Of a stretch of DNA of 64,000 nucleotides, positions 22,800 through 34,835 are shown one piece after another; positions within the stretch are counted from its first letter, which is position 1; each line of letters begins with the position of its first letter. The notes beneath the pieces are model-generated. The model saw nothing but the letters and a program-made list of their open reading frames with translations. It did no database searches and was not told the origin of the DNA. The stretch comes from Tenodera sinensis (Eukaryota; Arthropoda; Insecta; Mantodea; Mantidae), in NCBI GenBank assembly GCA_030765045.1, contig CM060967.1, positions 121,577,934 to 121,641,933 on the forward strand. The letters run 5' to 3'. Made by a program: the position numbers and the translations under genes.

Positions 22800-23406
22800 T
22801 GGTGAGTTAAAGCTAACTAATGCCCTGTTCCTGACCTTTGATTGGGTAGATCTCCCGCAAAGGATTAAGGTAGGGTATTTATCCATCGAAGTTTGGCCTT
22901 TCATCCCGAACCCGCTCAGATGTTCCAAGTGCCAGCGCTTTGGACACACAAGTGAGCTTTGTAAGGGACTAGCTACATGCCCTCACTGTGCAGATGAGTT
23001 CCAAGATGGTGCATGTACTGCAGCGCCGTCATGCGTGAACTGCAGAGGTGAACATCCATCTAGTTCCCGAGATTGCCCCCGTTTTGTAGAGGAAAGAGCG
23101 ATCCAAGAGATACGGGTTAAAGAGAAGGCGCCCTTCTCAGAAACCCGGAAGCTCTTGCGTATGCGCCAACCCTCTGTTCCAAGGTCCGGGACCTATAACT
23201 CAGTTGCAGCTAAACCGGTACCGCGCAAAGAGATTACAACGCAGACCAGCGATTTCAATGAGGCAACAATTTCAGAAAAGATACTTGTAGCTAGTAGCTC
23301 TATTCCAAAACCTCAACACCAGCGCGTACATCTGTATCAACGTGTACAAAATATGTTGGCCAAAGAAATGCAACTGTTAGATCACCAACGAAAATGGCAA
23401 ACTTAA
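22800..23406 (+). pseudogene. LINE ORF1 zinc-knuckle protein, 5' part decayed
   Basis: Reading from about 22805: LKLTNALFLTFDWVDLPQRI, then CSKCQRFGHTSELC, CPHCADEFQDGAC and CVNCRGEHPSSSRDC, three zinc-knuckle-like units, then RAIQEIRVKEKAPFSE. The order and spacing match ORF1 of the 55-61 kb element (CFRCQRFGHTKTSC, CVNCGQSHPSSSRQC, KAIQELRVKE), so the two are homologous. Stops upstream of 22800 break the N-terminal half. Role by family: RNA-binding nucleoprotein of the retrotransposon. Confidence 0.75.
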
Positions 23407-23818
23407 CACAGAAGACAAGCAAACCTATAATTTATAATGTCTCACCGATAAAGTCTATGAAGAGCTACACAAAGAATGACTTCCTCATGGAAGATAGTAA
23501 TTGATCCCAATACATCAAAGGGATAAGGGTCAAAGAAGATCTCCTCGAAGATGCTCTTCTGGGGAATCTTCAGGCGTAGGCTCTTTCATCTTCGCCAGTT
23601 ACCATTAGCAACCGGTTCGAGACACTCGAACCCAAGTTCGCTATGGGAACACGGAAGTCCTCGGCAGAGGACATGGAGCTAGGTGAATCTGCCCACACCG
23701 GGAGAACCCAAGCGGAAAAGAGGCGCGAAAAAATGTCCGAGAAGAATGCCAGCCAAGACAGTAGAAAACGGCTAAATTAGTTCGACAACCGCCTACTTCA
23801 AAGTAATGCAGAGTTACC

Positions 23819-26800
23819 TTGGAATACAGACGATACACCCCAGTACAGTGTGATAATTACAATCACTTTTTCACCATGGCGGAGCTAAAACATTCTCTTA
23901 AATCTTCGCGATTATCAGCCCTAGGGCCAGATGGTATTCATGTATCAATGTTACAACAGCTCTCACTGAAATTAAGTGATTCCTACTCGAGATCTATAAT
24001 CGTGTTTGTGTTGTTGACAGTATACTCCCAGAAAATTGGCGGGAAGTCACCGTCATTCCCATCTTGAAGGCTGGAAAGCACCATCATCTTCCGTCCAGCT
24101 ATCGTCCTATTTCCCTCACCAGTTGCGTTTGCAAGGTGATGGAACGCATGATCAATGGACGATTGGTATGGTGGTTAGAAAGTCGTAACCTACTGACTAA
24201 CATCCAATGTGGATTTCGACGACGCCGTTCAACTGTAGACCATTTTCTGTCAATATCGACACAGATAATGGACGGATTTATGAAGAACTGTCAAACCGTT
24301 GGCATATTCTTCCATCTCGAGAAGGCTTATGATACGTGCTGGCGAGCAGGGATTCTACGTTTGTGACGTTGTACTGGGGTGCACGAAAACATAACTCTTG
24401 TTAGGCTGGTGCAACCCACTAAGACGTCTTAACCTTTAGGATAATGTGGATCTTTAAAGAAATTACAGTGCCAATTGGCAAGTAATACTTGCCTTTATTA
24501 TAACAACTTCAAAAATACAAACTTAACACCTTGGATTACAGAGATTTAAATACTTGTCGCCACTTTAAAGTGGTTAGAGAAAAATATCACTTTTGGTAAT
24601 ACATTTTGACATCATTGTTTAATATTTTAATATTTCAAAAATTCCTGCCATGCTGATAAAATTTTTACTCACGTCCAAACCTTTTAATTACATAAATACA
24701 ACCCGAAGAGCTGAACGATAATTTAGAAGGTACCTACTCGCGTATGATAACATGATGCCTCCCTAGTACCATATAGTCACAATTTCTGCCCGGCTCCGCA
24801 GAAACTTGCTCTGTCGTTGAAATCCCAAGTACAACTGCTTCTTTTGCCTTCCCGGACCTGGCTTAGTAGGGATAAGACCATGTAGAGCTTTGCGCAAGCG
24901 CCGCTGTTTTGGCCATTAGCCGCATGAGGTCGTCCAATTCGCCGGGCAAGTATGCAGGCTCCTCTATTGCTTTGCTGTAGAAGTACCACGACGCTCATTA
25001 AATTTTGGTTTGGTGAGCTTGTGTTGATGGCTGTTTCTGCTTTTGACTCATAAGTGAAATAACGGCTCACGTTCCCTGTATACCTGGCACATACGTGGAC
25101 GCCTACCTCCGTTCATTTAGGAGTTTATGAAGGACCGCTTTTTCCGAGTAAGGGTCGTCTCGGTTTTTTTTTTTTTTCTTCTAATTCTTTTCTTCATGAG
25201 GGGGCAGTACCTCAGGGTTCGGTACTAAGTATCACGCTCTTTGCTATAGCAATTAACTCCATCTGGAAATGTGTTTCACCTGGAGTTTCATCATGCCTAT
25301 TGGTAGACGACTTCGCTGTCTATTGCACTTCTCAGCGCACGGCGATCTTACAACGCCGCCTGCTGCAATGTTTGGACAACCTTAGAGAATGGAGCGACAA
25401 AAACGGCTTCCGTTTCTCAACTGAGAAGTCAATCTGCGTTTATTTCTGGCGTCGTAGGAGACGATTACCACCTTCACTCACTTTCGGTCCAGATTTACTT
25501 CTCTTCGCAGATGAGACGCGCTTCCTGGATTTGGTCTTGGACAGGAAGCTTAGCTGGTCGTGGCATATTGCACAGCTAAGAGCACGATGTGACCGTTCCC
25601 TAAATATCATGCGAGTACTAAATGGCAAATCATGAGGAGCAGATCAGACAATTTTGTTGCGAATGTATCGCGTACTCATCCGATCCAAACTAGACTATTA
25701 ATGTATTGTTTAATCTTCAGCACGACCATCTGTGCTGAAAAGAAATGATGCGGTTCACAATAGGGGCATCCGCATGGAAATAGGAGCTTTTCCAACAAGC
25801 CCAGTGGTGACTCTTTACGCCGAGTCCGCAGAATCTCCTCTGCAATATCGGTGTGAGATTCTCTTGGGAAATTATGGTTGTGTGCTTAGATGTATGCCTA
25901 AGAACCCAAAGTTCGCTTCTTTTTTCACCACCACGCTAAGAGAACGGTACAGGAATAGCACCCTTAGTCCTAAGCCTGCGAGGTTTCGTTTCCAGGAACT
26001 TTTAGAGAAGCATGAAATGGAACTGCCTAGGATGTTCGCCAAGGGCGAGAAGCTTTACCCCCCTTGGCTATCTGGCACGATCCATGTAGCTCTTGGGATG
26101 ACAATACACCGAAAGTTCACGATACATATTTCAAGTATCCACACGTGTTTTTTAGAACTTTGTCAGGCTACACTGACCGTCGACGTATTTACACCGATGG
26201 GTCAAAGAGCACAAACGGTGTCGGATGTGCTTGTTCATGGAACCGAACTACATACATTCGATTTTCCAAATAGCACGTACATTTTTACTGCAGAGCTTTA
26301 TGCAATTTACCGAGCCGTTTTGTATGTGCGCCGTCGTAAATTAAGTGACTGCCTGATTTTGAGCGATTCCCTTAGTGCACTAAGGAGCCTTTGTCAGTTG
26401 TACAACCCCCACCCTATTGTACAACGTATCCAGGATGCCCTCCATGTTTTACACGCTTCTGGCGTTGACGTGGTGTGTGCATGAATTCCTGATCACGTAG
26501 GTTTGCCGGGGAATGAAATGGCGGATTTGGCAGCAAAGACGGCAACTACACAACCCAGTATTACCATCTCACGTGTTACTTCGGAAGACTTTAGGCTTGA
26601 AGTGCGGAGAGCGGTGCTGTCGTGCTGGCACGAAGAGTGGTCAGCTTTCCGCGGCAATAAGTTTAGAGAAGTGAAAGAACTTGTGATAAACTGGGTAACT
26701 TCCTGTCACATATCTCGCCGCGAGGAGATTTTGGCTTGGTTAAGAATAGGGCACTGTAATTTTCCGGATGGTTACCTATTTAAAAGGGACCTTGCCGCTC

Positions 26801-26985
26801 TATGTCCGCTGTGTGACAGCCTTTTGTCAGTTCGCCACGTGCTCCTAGGGTGTTGCTCTCTAGCGCACCTTCGTGATTCTCTGTAGCTGCCTGTCAGACT
26901 TGCAGAGGTCTTAGCGGATAACAAAACAGCGGTTGATAGAGTTGTTAAGTTTTTAGCGGAATGTAGCACCAATTTGAGGATTTAA
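23819..26985 (+). pseudogene. LINE ORF2 RT-RNase H, interrupted
   Basis: RT blocks LGPDGIHVSMLQQL, LPSSYRPISLTSCVCKVMER, NIQCGFRRRRSTVDHF and LEKAYDTCWRAGILRL end at 24366. RT resumes near 25100 (FFRVRV) and 25200 (GAVPQGSVLS) with the catalytic LVDDFAVYC motif near 25297. RNase H follows with EIYAIYR-like ELYAIYRAVL, ILSDSLSALRSL and GNEMADLAAKTA. A TGA at 26482-26484 replaces the expected Trp just before IPDHVGLPGNE. The C-terminal Cys-His unit is CPLCDSLLSVRHVLLGC. The frame ends at TAA 26983-26985. Multiple shifts occur, for example near 25636 and 25700. The endonuclease domain is not seen. Confidence 0.8.
24385..25095. other. Insertion splitting the RT of the I2 LINE
   Basis: The RT homology breaks at about 24366-24385 and resumes near 25100, yet only about 35 codons of RT are missing, so roughly 700 bp is extraneous. 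The inserted DNA has an AT-rich left half and a more GC-balanced right half (24770-25090), including a 97-codon minus-strand frame with no recognised motif. No clear inverted repeats, long direct repeats or target duplication were found by eye. Confidence 0.55.
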
Positions 26986-27190
26986 AATTTTAGATATTTC
27001 TTTTTATGCTTTTTGATATATTTATCACCTTGTTTTATATTAAGCTATCGTCACTGCTTTTTACGTTTATGTGTATATTTTATTTGTTGATAGTGATTTT
27101 ATTTTTGATTCAAATTTATATCTGGCTATTGCCATATATTTTTAACGGTGCTGATGACCTAGAAGTTGAGCGTCCTTAGACCCACAAACC

Positions 27191-28571
27191 ATCTACCGCC
27201 ATCTCTCCTCAGTTAAGTCACACTTAGTATTCTCTTATCTCACCCCCCCCCCCTTCGCCCTGTCAGGAACACAGTCACAAAATATGTTCTGTAGGTTGAG
27301 ATGCTAAGTCCCCTCTCCGAACCTTAACGTAGTCCAGGTATGGGCACCAGAGGAGAGGTAGGGATTGAACTTACCTTACTCACCCCACATTCTCTTGCCA
27401 AGTGACAAAGGTTGTTTGGATACAACACCTGCAGTGCTGGGTTCGTTCCACCTGCGTGGTAGCAATAAGTTCTACGCTGTTGTTAACTATTTTGTTTATA
27501 TAACATACTTTGCACACAATAATCATTACAGCCACCTACTGTGGTCAGGAAAATTACATCATCTTGAAGATCGTAGCCTTCCTTTATGTTATGCACGTAA
27601 TATTCTTACACTGCCTTCTGATTAACGTACTAAGCTGTTTCTCTTTCACAATAAATAAAGCACTAAGGTTCCATTCCTATTTAGCCTTAACAATATTTTA
27701 AAACTATTTGATCAACATAATATACTCTTTGGTTTTAAACTTAATATTATTTTCAAACTTTGAAACATGAAATACATGTTTGTGTTAAAGAAACTAATAA
27801 GAAACTAAAGCACCAAAAAGCGGAATTATATCATTCCTTTATAGTTTAAGAATACGACTGTTCAGAAATTACCTTTTGAAATTTTAAATAAATATCTGTA
27901 AGATCACCAAGGTTTGAGTGCTTCTGATTAAATTGGCATTTGATATTGTAACGCTTTATATATGCAACTTGAAATGCGTATATCTACCACTCTTCATGAA
28001 ACAGTCATACTCGCAACTGAACGAGGCGTGTCGGAGGGTTGGCAGGTGGGGTGAGGCAAAAACGTGTTTCAGGTGAATGGCACAGTTGAACCGATTTTGC
28101 CCATGCCTATTATAGGCATTGGTAAAATCATAATAGTGCACCACTTGAAGTCTTTCCTTTACATGCGTTTAAAGGCTTTTAGGTTGCAACAGATAGTGGT
28201 TTCATTTTTGTTGTACAAATAAAATGATGACGTTGTGAAATTGGCTTACGGGACAAGCAATTAAAATACTTCTCTCAGATAAGAGCGAGCAACAAACTGG
28301 AACATCCAAGCTTAATTTACAACCAGGAAAACAAAAGCTTACGGCAAACGTCTGAAATGAGATGACTGAGCTGGGAGATAGTGCCCGCATCCAGAGGTCT
28401 GGCCCCAAAATGTGCATAGAAAGCCAAGTAACCATGATAATGTTGCTGGAAGCTGGTCTCTACATAATTTCATGTCTTGAACTGATCGATGTTGTGCAAC
28501 ATATATAATGCAGACATTAAAAAAACGTGCATCTCAATTTATGTATTATCATAGCAAGGGATCTCCTGTAT
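27191..28571. other. AT-rich DNA, no recognised gene
   Basis: Has a short C tract near 27243-27253. Short frames show no conserved motif. Confidence 0.4.
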
Positions 28572-28702
28572 TTTTAGTTTCTCTACTGGTAAGTAGAAGG
28601 AAGTATTGTATTCCACCCAAAAATTTGATGTCGAGATTTCCCAGAGGAAATATGTTTTGAGACACCCTGAATCCAAAAACATATTTTTAGAAAAAGGTTC
28701 AG

Positions 28703-28777
<75 letters not shown>

Positions 28778-29480
28778 TGGGCAGCATAACTCAAAAACGA
28801 AAAGTCCGTTAAAAGCCAAAGTTGCCATTTAGGTTTAACATCTTTTAAGAATGCGACACTAAGATTTTGAAGAATCTTCCTCCACCCTAAACTACCCTTT
28901 ACATGGAAACATTTTCAAAAATTTTTATTTTCTTGAAAATGGCTAACGATTTTGATTAACATGTCATTTGTTTAAGATATATTTATGACAAATGAAATGC
29001 ATATCTTGAATTTTCTGGCTATAGCCCCTGTAGCCCTGTATATTCTGGATGACTTTTGCATAACTGTAAACCGTAAGAGATAGGCCAAATCTTAATACAC
29101 AAAAACTGTAGATCTTGCTAAAACACAATTTATGTCCAAATACGTGTTTTTTTAGAATGAACCATTTCCGAGATATTCCCTGTTATTTGTGTGAGTTTTG
29201 GAATACTTAAACCTTCGTTAAATGCAAGATCGTTATTAATGTTTTACATGTTAGCCGTACAAAGAGAACGGAATCTAAAAGCATTAAAAGATTTGACTAT
29301 CGCTCAAAGCCTACTGTATTCCCATGTTCCCCTTGCACCTTCAAGGAAATAAGCAATAAGATAATTTCTGCGAACATTTATCTGAACTAACATGAAGATA
29401 TAGGAATAAGATTTTAAAAAATGGTTAGTACAAGAGCAGAGAAAGTCATACGAGTGCAAGACGTAAGATTTTTAAATTAC
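28572..29480 (+). repeat. Family M repeat, copy M5
   Basis: Near full length in plus orientation. It begins TTTCTCTACTGGTAAGTAGA and contains CAGCATAACTCAAAAACG, TTTCTGGCTATAGCC, ACCATTTCCGAGATATTCCC and TTTGACTATCGCTCAAAGCC. It ends near AGAGAAAGTCATACGAGTGC...AAGATTTTTAA. A long GT array fills the internal simple-repeat site. No coding capacity. Confidence 0.85.
28703..28779. repeat. (GT)n microsatellite inside M5
   Basis: About 77 bp of GT with single interruptions (one TTTG near 28716 and one ATG near 28771), at the conserved internal position of family M. Confidence 0.95.
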
Positions 29481-32400
29481 CTACACCATACTACAAACTC
29501 TAGTCATGTGGATTGAATGAAGGAAATATTAAAATATTTGTGTCTTAAACTGACTCATAAACAAATCGAAATAGGTGCCTTTTGATGAAATTTTTGGCTT
29601 CAAATAATGAAAAGTCAGACAAACTGCAACGCTACAATTAATTTAAATAGTAATTATAATTGGTGAGTACATCAAGCAATAAAACAAACTAAAAGTAAAA
29701 TAATGTAACAAAAGGACAAAATCCAGTCCAGTTACTTTTCTATAGGTGTATTATCTTCTAAAATTTATCACCAATACACAGTATTTTTCTCGTCGTTAAC
29801 ACTGGCTACAGTCTTTCGTGCTATCATACCTCACAACTTTTACTTCCCGTAACCTTACTCAGTCCTTTAGGTGTCTTTCTTCAGTTTGTCTTCAATACAC
29901 TTACTACGACGATGTGATCACTCGACGCTCACTGAATCTTCTGCAAGACTTACGCGACGTATCACACACCCATCTGTCTCGCACTCATTGTCACATTGAC
30001 CGACTCATGTCTGTAAATGTAACTATCACTGCGGTTTTCTGGCCTCCTTATATGGTGGTGATGACATCACACGCACTTTTCACGAACTTCTTCTAACACA
30101 CCGGCAGTGATGGTGCTGGATATTTCTCAAAAGCTCCAGATAAGACTCCTTTTTGTGGAGCCGTTTCGATTGTTGCCACTCACAGACGCGCGAGGCACCA
30201 TTATCGGCACCACACGCCTTTGCCCGCTCGCCTGCGTGAGGTGTGAAGGAGCTTGGCCCCGTCCGTCTTTGTTGTGCGTCGAGCTCAAGTTCACAAAAAG
30301 TATCTTGCAGCGAAGTTTGCTCACGCTTCGTAGTTAAAAAACGAAGTTGACAATTTTCATGGAGCACTATTTTGTCTCCTTTATGCTATGCTTTAATGGC
30401 TGCAGAATTACCAGTATAGTGCACTACTATATATTTTCTAGAAGTCTCAAAAGTAAAACTCCTGTAGCTTTCACTTAAACAATGTATTGTGGGAAGATGC
30501 ACTCGAGGTCACATGCTGTTATGCGGGCAAACTCTACTATTCGGCAATTCATGTACTTCGATATTCCCAGGGAGACTATTTCCTTCAACGGATTTTTGAT
30601 TGCACATAGTTGCAATATTGGCGATTTTATGTAGAAATGCAACGAGACAGGAACCACTCTCGTATTATAAATAGCACTACGCTATTCTAGAACTCAGTTA
30701 ATCTAAGATCATCTGTCTCTCTCCCATCAGTGTCCAAGTGTCTAATATTACTAATAGTATACTAATTGGCGTGGTGTGTGGGCTTGGGTATGTACTTTGA
30801 ACTCTTGTTAAGGGTACATATAGGTGAAATTTCTAAATCCTACAATTATTAGCGGATTTTGTTCAAACTCATATCAGACATAATACATATAGGGAATAAT
30901 ATACGAGTACAATGAATTTTTCATTCTAATACCTTCATCACCTTTGAATTTATCTTTTCTAGCTATTGTTTTGGTAGCGCACCTAGAATGCTCCACACGA
31001 TGAAGATATGAAAATTTTGATAAGTTTAAATGTTACTCTGCTACACATAAGTAGGTACTTCCAAAAGAATATTAGGGACAGAAGGTTTTATAATGCTGTG
31101 GTTTATTAAATAAGAAATATTAACTTTAAAAATAAATTTTTTTCACAGTTTTATAGTTTTTATAGAGTTTTATAATATCACCAACTGGTAAATATTGAAG
31201 TTACAGAACAATCACTTCCACTATGTTTTCTATATTCACAGTTTGTTGATTAAAAGCACTCAGATTCCATATTCTATTAGTAGGTTTCCAGGAAACGCAG
31301 CGTTCTCTCTACAACACGTGTTTTGCTCGTGGTGAAAAGCATGGATGCACATGAGCAATCCGCATACCCTACCTACGGTTTCCTAGCGTATTTTTCTCTT
31401 ATACATTCACGCACGTTACAGTTCAAAATGCTGCTTGTTGTACTCTAATACGCACAGAAGAAGTTAAAAATATAAAATTAACCTTCACTGCCAAACAAAA
31501 TACTGAAAAACGTAGCTTTAAACCTCATTAACATTAACAAGCGAGATGCACTTTTCTGTGTTGCATCCACTGCGCGCAAGCACCAGCCGCTCCATTTCAA
31601 TGCTTGGCGTGATAGGCTTACAATACTAATTCATAGCAGAGCAACCATACATCAATAGGATTAGTATATATGTAGATAATAGGAAAAGTTCACTAAGGAA
31701 AACTGGCAGGGTATGCAACACATCACCCACATCCATTGAGCTACGCCCTTGACTAACAGATCCGGTTATTTGGACTATTAAACATTTAACGTATCCTGTT
31801 GCCAGAAGAGTGCTATTGGTAAAACACTACGAAGATTCCATAACCGGTATGGGACAATAACATAGGAGCACGAAAAACAAAAATTTAGAGTGCATAGAGC
31901 TCAAGTTTTATTAAGTTCTGGCAGTACTAAACGTAACGTGCACGTTTGAACACTTCAATATCGTTAGATCACATGAAGAAAATAGAAACGACTGAAATTA
32001 AGTTCAGTCGTTTTGATAAAATGCATTATGAATCAATAAGAACAGAATTAAACTTCTACAACTTGACAGAAAGAATCCAAAACATAAAGTTAATTAGCTT
32101 AATCATATTGCACGAATGCCGCACATAAGACTACTTCATCACGAACCTAAACAAGAGGTAAATGATGGCGGAGCATTAACAAAATTGAAACTGTATGTTG
32201 AGGTGGAAATGGGTCAAAGCCTAAATCCATGAGCTAGAAACAGTAGTGTTCATTTTGACCAGCAGTAAGTCTGAAATATTTAAGTACATTAGAGCACTGA
32301 CTTCACTACACGACTGACCTAGAATAGGGCAATAAGTGGAGTAACTTATCCAAAATCGAATGCGGACCAACTGGTTTAAGTTACTATACCTAACTCACTG

Positions 32401-32794
32401 TGCACACCATTAACAATTATTCATCCTACGTAAACGGACGCAGATGGTCCAACATCCCTGGTCATAACAGTTTTGGATAGAGGTTAGTTACACTTATAAC
32501 ATTACTATTTTACACCATATGACCCACCAATTTGTTATAATTACTGAGATGTACAGGTCCACGATATCCTAACGTCGTTTATATTGATATTGACTGCTTG
32601 GTATAGAGAAGGAACAAAAGATACAGCCAGATGAAATGATTTACAATTACGTTATTTATAAAATACAGCTCGATCTATGGTATGTTGAGTAATACCGCAG
32701 GTATCACAAGCTAGATGCGCAGTAGACTTCCCCGCCAGTGACGTCAGTTGGTGTAGCCAGCTAGCGCTTGCTCTGATTGAAATGACGTGAGTAC
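29481..32794. other. Unassigned DNA, 3.3 kb
   Basis: Mostly AT-rich, without a conserved frame. One GC-balanced patch at about 30110-30340 is open in several frames on both strands (GACGCGCGAGGCACC, CCTTTGCCCGCTCGCC). It could be a repeat end or a CpG-containing first exon, but no splice sites or motifs support either. Confidence 0.35.
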
Positions 32795-32905
32795 TGATAG
32801 TATAGCTCGGTTTAGAACAGTGAAATATTTAAATGACAGTGATTATGAGGACTAGTGGTAGTATAGCTCGTTTTAGAACACTAAAATAATAAAATGAAAG
32901 CTCTG
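32795..32905. repeat. Imperfect tandem duplication, ~60-bp unit
   Basis: AGTATAGCTCGGTTTAGAAC at about 32801 recurs as AGTATAGCTCGTTTTAGAAC at about 32863, each followed by a diverged AAAT...AAATGA stretch. A weaker third unit (CAGTGGCAGTATATCTTTTGG) follows near 32929. Confidence 0.65.
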
Positions 32906-33105
32906 GTACGAGTCACCTACGTTCAGTGGCAGTATATCTTTTGGAATCAAAATGTAATCAAGATATAATTGAGAGTTGCTTTTCTCAAATCAGGGGTCTG
33001 GATAGATAGATCATTCCTTACCAACTACTGTGAATCAGTGAATAAAATCCTAACTTCTTGGACGCAATTGTTCCTAGAATTATGTACGGGATATAGCGTT
33101 ACATT

Positions 33106-33116
33106 AAGTGCAACGG
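33106..33116. repeat. 11-bp target duplication, left copy
   Basis: AAGTGCAACGG, repeated exactly at 33174-33184 on the other side of a LINE 3' stub. Confidence 0.85.
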
Positions 33117-33173
33117 GGGGTGAGTGAGTGTGTCGGGTTTAAGGGCCCGTCGACAACTTGGTCATTAGGGCCC
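33117..33173 (-). mobile_element. 57-bp LINE 3'-end stub with target duplications
   Basis: The 57 bp between the duplications is the reverse complement of the 3' terminus of the I-group LINE: GGGTTTAAGGGCCCGTCGAC matches 55292-55311, and a GAGTGAGTG tail is present in both. It therefore appears to be an insertion that copied only the last ~57 bases of a LINE RNA. No coding sequence remains. Confidence 0.8.
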
Positions 33174-33184
33174 AAGTGCAACGG
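33174..33184. repeat. 11-bp target duplication, right copy
   Basis: AAGTGCAACGG, partner of 33106-33116. Confidence 0.85.
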
Positions 33185-33369
33185 TGATCAGTGAAATTGA
33201 AAGTGACGTTAAAGAAGAAGTAGGGGACGAAGAAAGGAATTTAGATAAGAGAACGCAGGTACATGAGTTCTTCACCCGAGTTAACCACCTTAATGAACAA
33301 TTAGATCTATTAAACTTTGGGTTTCTATTACTTTGGTTTTTCTTTAAGTTGTTACTTAAATTCACAGTC

Positions 33370-33515
33370 CCATTCATATTTCCGACTCTAGGGACGACGG
33401 GCAATAATCTTAGTTAAAGAAAACTTCCCACCCTCCCAGCAGAGAATCGAACTCGAAACCCCTTGCACAGCAAGCAGCAGTCCCCGGTTTGAGCTACGGG
33501 ACCAGCTTATCCAGC
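33370..33515 (-). repeat. tRNA-derived SINE, family S2, copy a
   Basis: On the minus strand: GGTCCCGTAGCTCAAACCGG (A-box-like), GCTGTGCAAGGGGTTTCGAG, then TTCGATTC (B-box core). The body shares AAGATTATT, GAGTCGGAAATA and AATGG with the copy at 53157-53290. The anticodon-arm region TGCTGTGCAAGGGGT is common to both copies. The unit is a degenerate SINE head and body, not a tRNA gene. Confidence 0.6.
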
Positions 33516-33837
33516 TTATTGCCACCTAGCTTGCATTCAACGTTGAAGAGCGTAAAAACCACAACCATTTGTGTTTCACAATGTTTATCTCAAAGATAAA
33601 ATACACTATACTATGAAAACACTAAGTACGCAATTTCAAAAGTAATGAGTTAATTATGAGTTCGTTTTCAGAGTACCCGTGTGCTATTTCATTACTAATG
33701 TGACCACACATATGTTAACTGAGGTTTCAAACTCGACCTGAAATATTTTCATATGTAAATTAAATTATATCTCTCTTTACCCCTGTGTTTGTTATTTGAG
33801 TCTGTGGACACGTCCATGAAGCTGGAATAAATAAGCT

Positions 33838-34835
33838 TTACTTTCTCTACTGCACATAGTAAGTAGGAGAAGGATTGTATTCCATCCAAAAATTCAATGT
33901 CGAGATTTCACCGGAAATATATTTTTTGAGGCTTCCGAATAATGAAAAGCATTTTTAGAAAATATGTGTGTCTGTCAGTCAGTCAGTCAGTCAGTCAGTC
34001 AGTCAGTCAGTCAGTCAGTCAGTCAGTCAGTCAGTCAGTCAGTCAGACAGTCAGTCAGTCAGTCAGTCAGTCAGTCAGTCAGTCAGTCAGTCAGTCAGTC
34101 AGTCAGTCAGTCAGTCAGTCAGTCAGTCAGTCAGTCAGTCAGTCAATCAGTCAGACAGTCAGTCAGTGTGTGTATGTGTGCGTCAGTCTGTGGTCTAAAT
34201 AACTTAAGAACGAAAAGTCGGTTAAAAACCAAAGTTGGTAATTAAGTTTAATGTCTTTTAAGGATGCGACACGAAGATTTTGAAAATTGCTCCACTCTAA
34301 CCTACCCTTTACATGGAAAATTATTCGAAAATTTTGATTTTCTTGAAAATGACTCCAAATATTTTGATAAAAATGCAATATGTTTGTCATATTCTTATGA
34401 GAAATGAAATGCATATCTTGAATTTTCTGGCTATAGTCCATGTAGTGCTATTTACTCTGGATGACTTTTGCATAACTGGTAAACGGTATGCAGATCTTGC
34501 TAAAACACAATTTATGTCTAAATAATTTGTTTTGTAGAGTTAACTATTTTGGAGATATGCCTTGTTATTTGTGTCAGTTTTGGATAACATTACTTATGTC
34601 AAATGGAACATCGTTGTTCATTTTTATATGTTAACCATGCAAAGAGGACGGAATTTGAAAGCTTTAAAATATTCGACTATCGCTCAAAGCCCATACTCTC
34701 CTTGCGCTTACAAGAGGAAAAACAATGAGATAATTTCTGCAAATGTTTATCTCAGGTAACACGAAGAAGATACAGTAATAAGAGTTTGTAAGAATGGCTA
34801 GTACAAGGGTAGAGAAAGTCATGTGAGTTGACGCA
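33838..34835 (+). repeat. Family M repeat, copy M6, with a giant tetranucleotide array
   Basis: A plus-orientation copy beginning ACTTTCTCTACTGCACATAG and ending near GGGTAGAGAAAGTCATGTGAG. The conserved core includes TTTCTGGCTATAGTCC and TCGACTATCGCTCAAAGCCC. The internal site holds (CAGT)n rather than (GT)n. The flanks GTGTGTCTGTCAGTC on the left and GTGTGTATGTGTGCGTCAGT on the right retain both motifs. Confidence 0.85.
33971..34167. repeat. (CAGT)n microsatellite, about 197 bp
   Basis: About 49 tetranucleotide units with a few variant units (CAGA near 34046 and 34154, CAAT near 34144). Because four bases and codon triplets realign every 12 bases and no phase yields a stop, all three plus frames stay open (Val-Ser-Gln-Ser). 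These are not genes. Confidence 0.97.

Larger units (their letters stand above)
22720..27190 (+). mobile_element. Decayed I-group LINE with RNase H (copy I2)
   Basis: A plus-strand element with the same domain order as the full-length element at 55273-61240: zinc-knuckle ORF1, then RT, RNase H and a C-terminal Cys-His motif. The endonuclease region between 23406 and 23819 is missing or unrecognisable. The RT is interrupted by a ~0.7-kb insertion. The 3' terminus near 27145-27190 carries the tail GCTGATGACCTAGAAGTTGA followed by GCGTCCTTAGACCC, related to the tails at 55.3 and 33.1 kb. The left boundary is unclear. Confidence 0.8.

Noticed and set aside
30080..30367. A CpG-island-like first exon or promoter
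   Set aside because: GC-balanced and open in several frames, but with no splice sites, TATA/initiator evidence or protein similarity that I could support.
33942..34245. Three overlapping Val-Ser-Gln-Ser repeat proteins
   Set aside because: All three frames of a (CAGT)n array are open by arithmetic; the sequence is a microsatellite inside a family M repeat.
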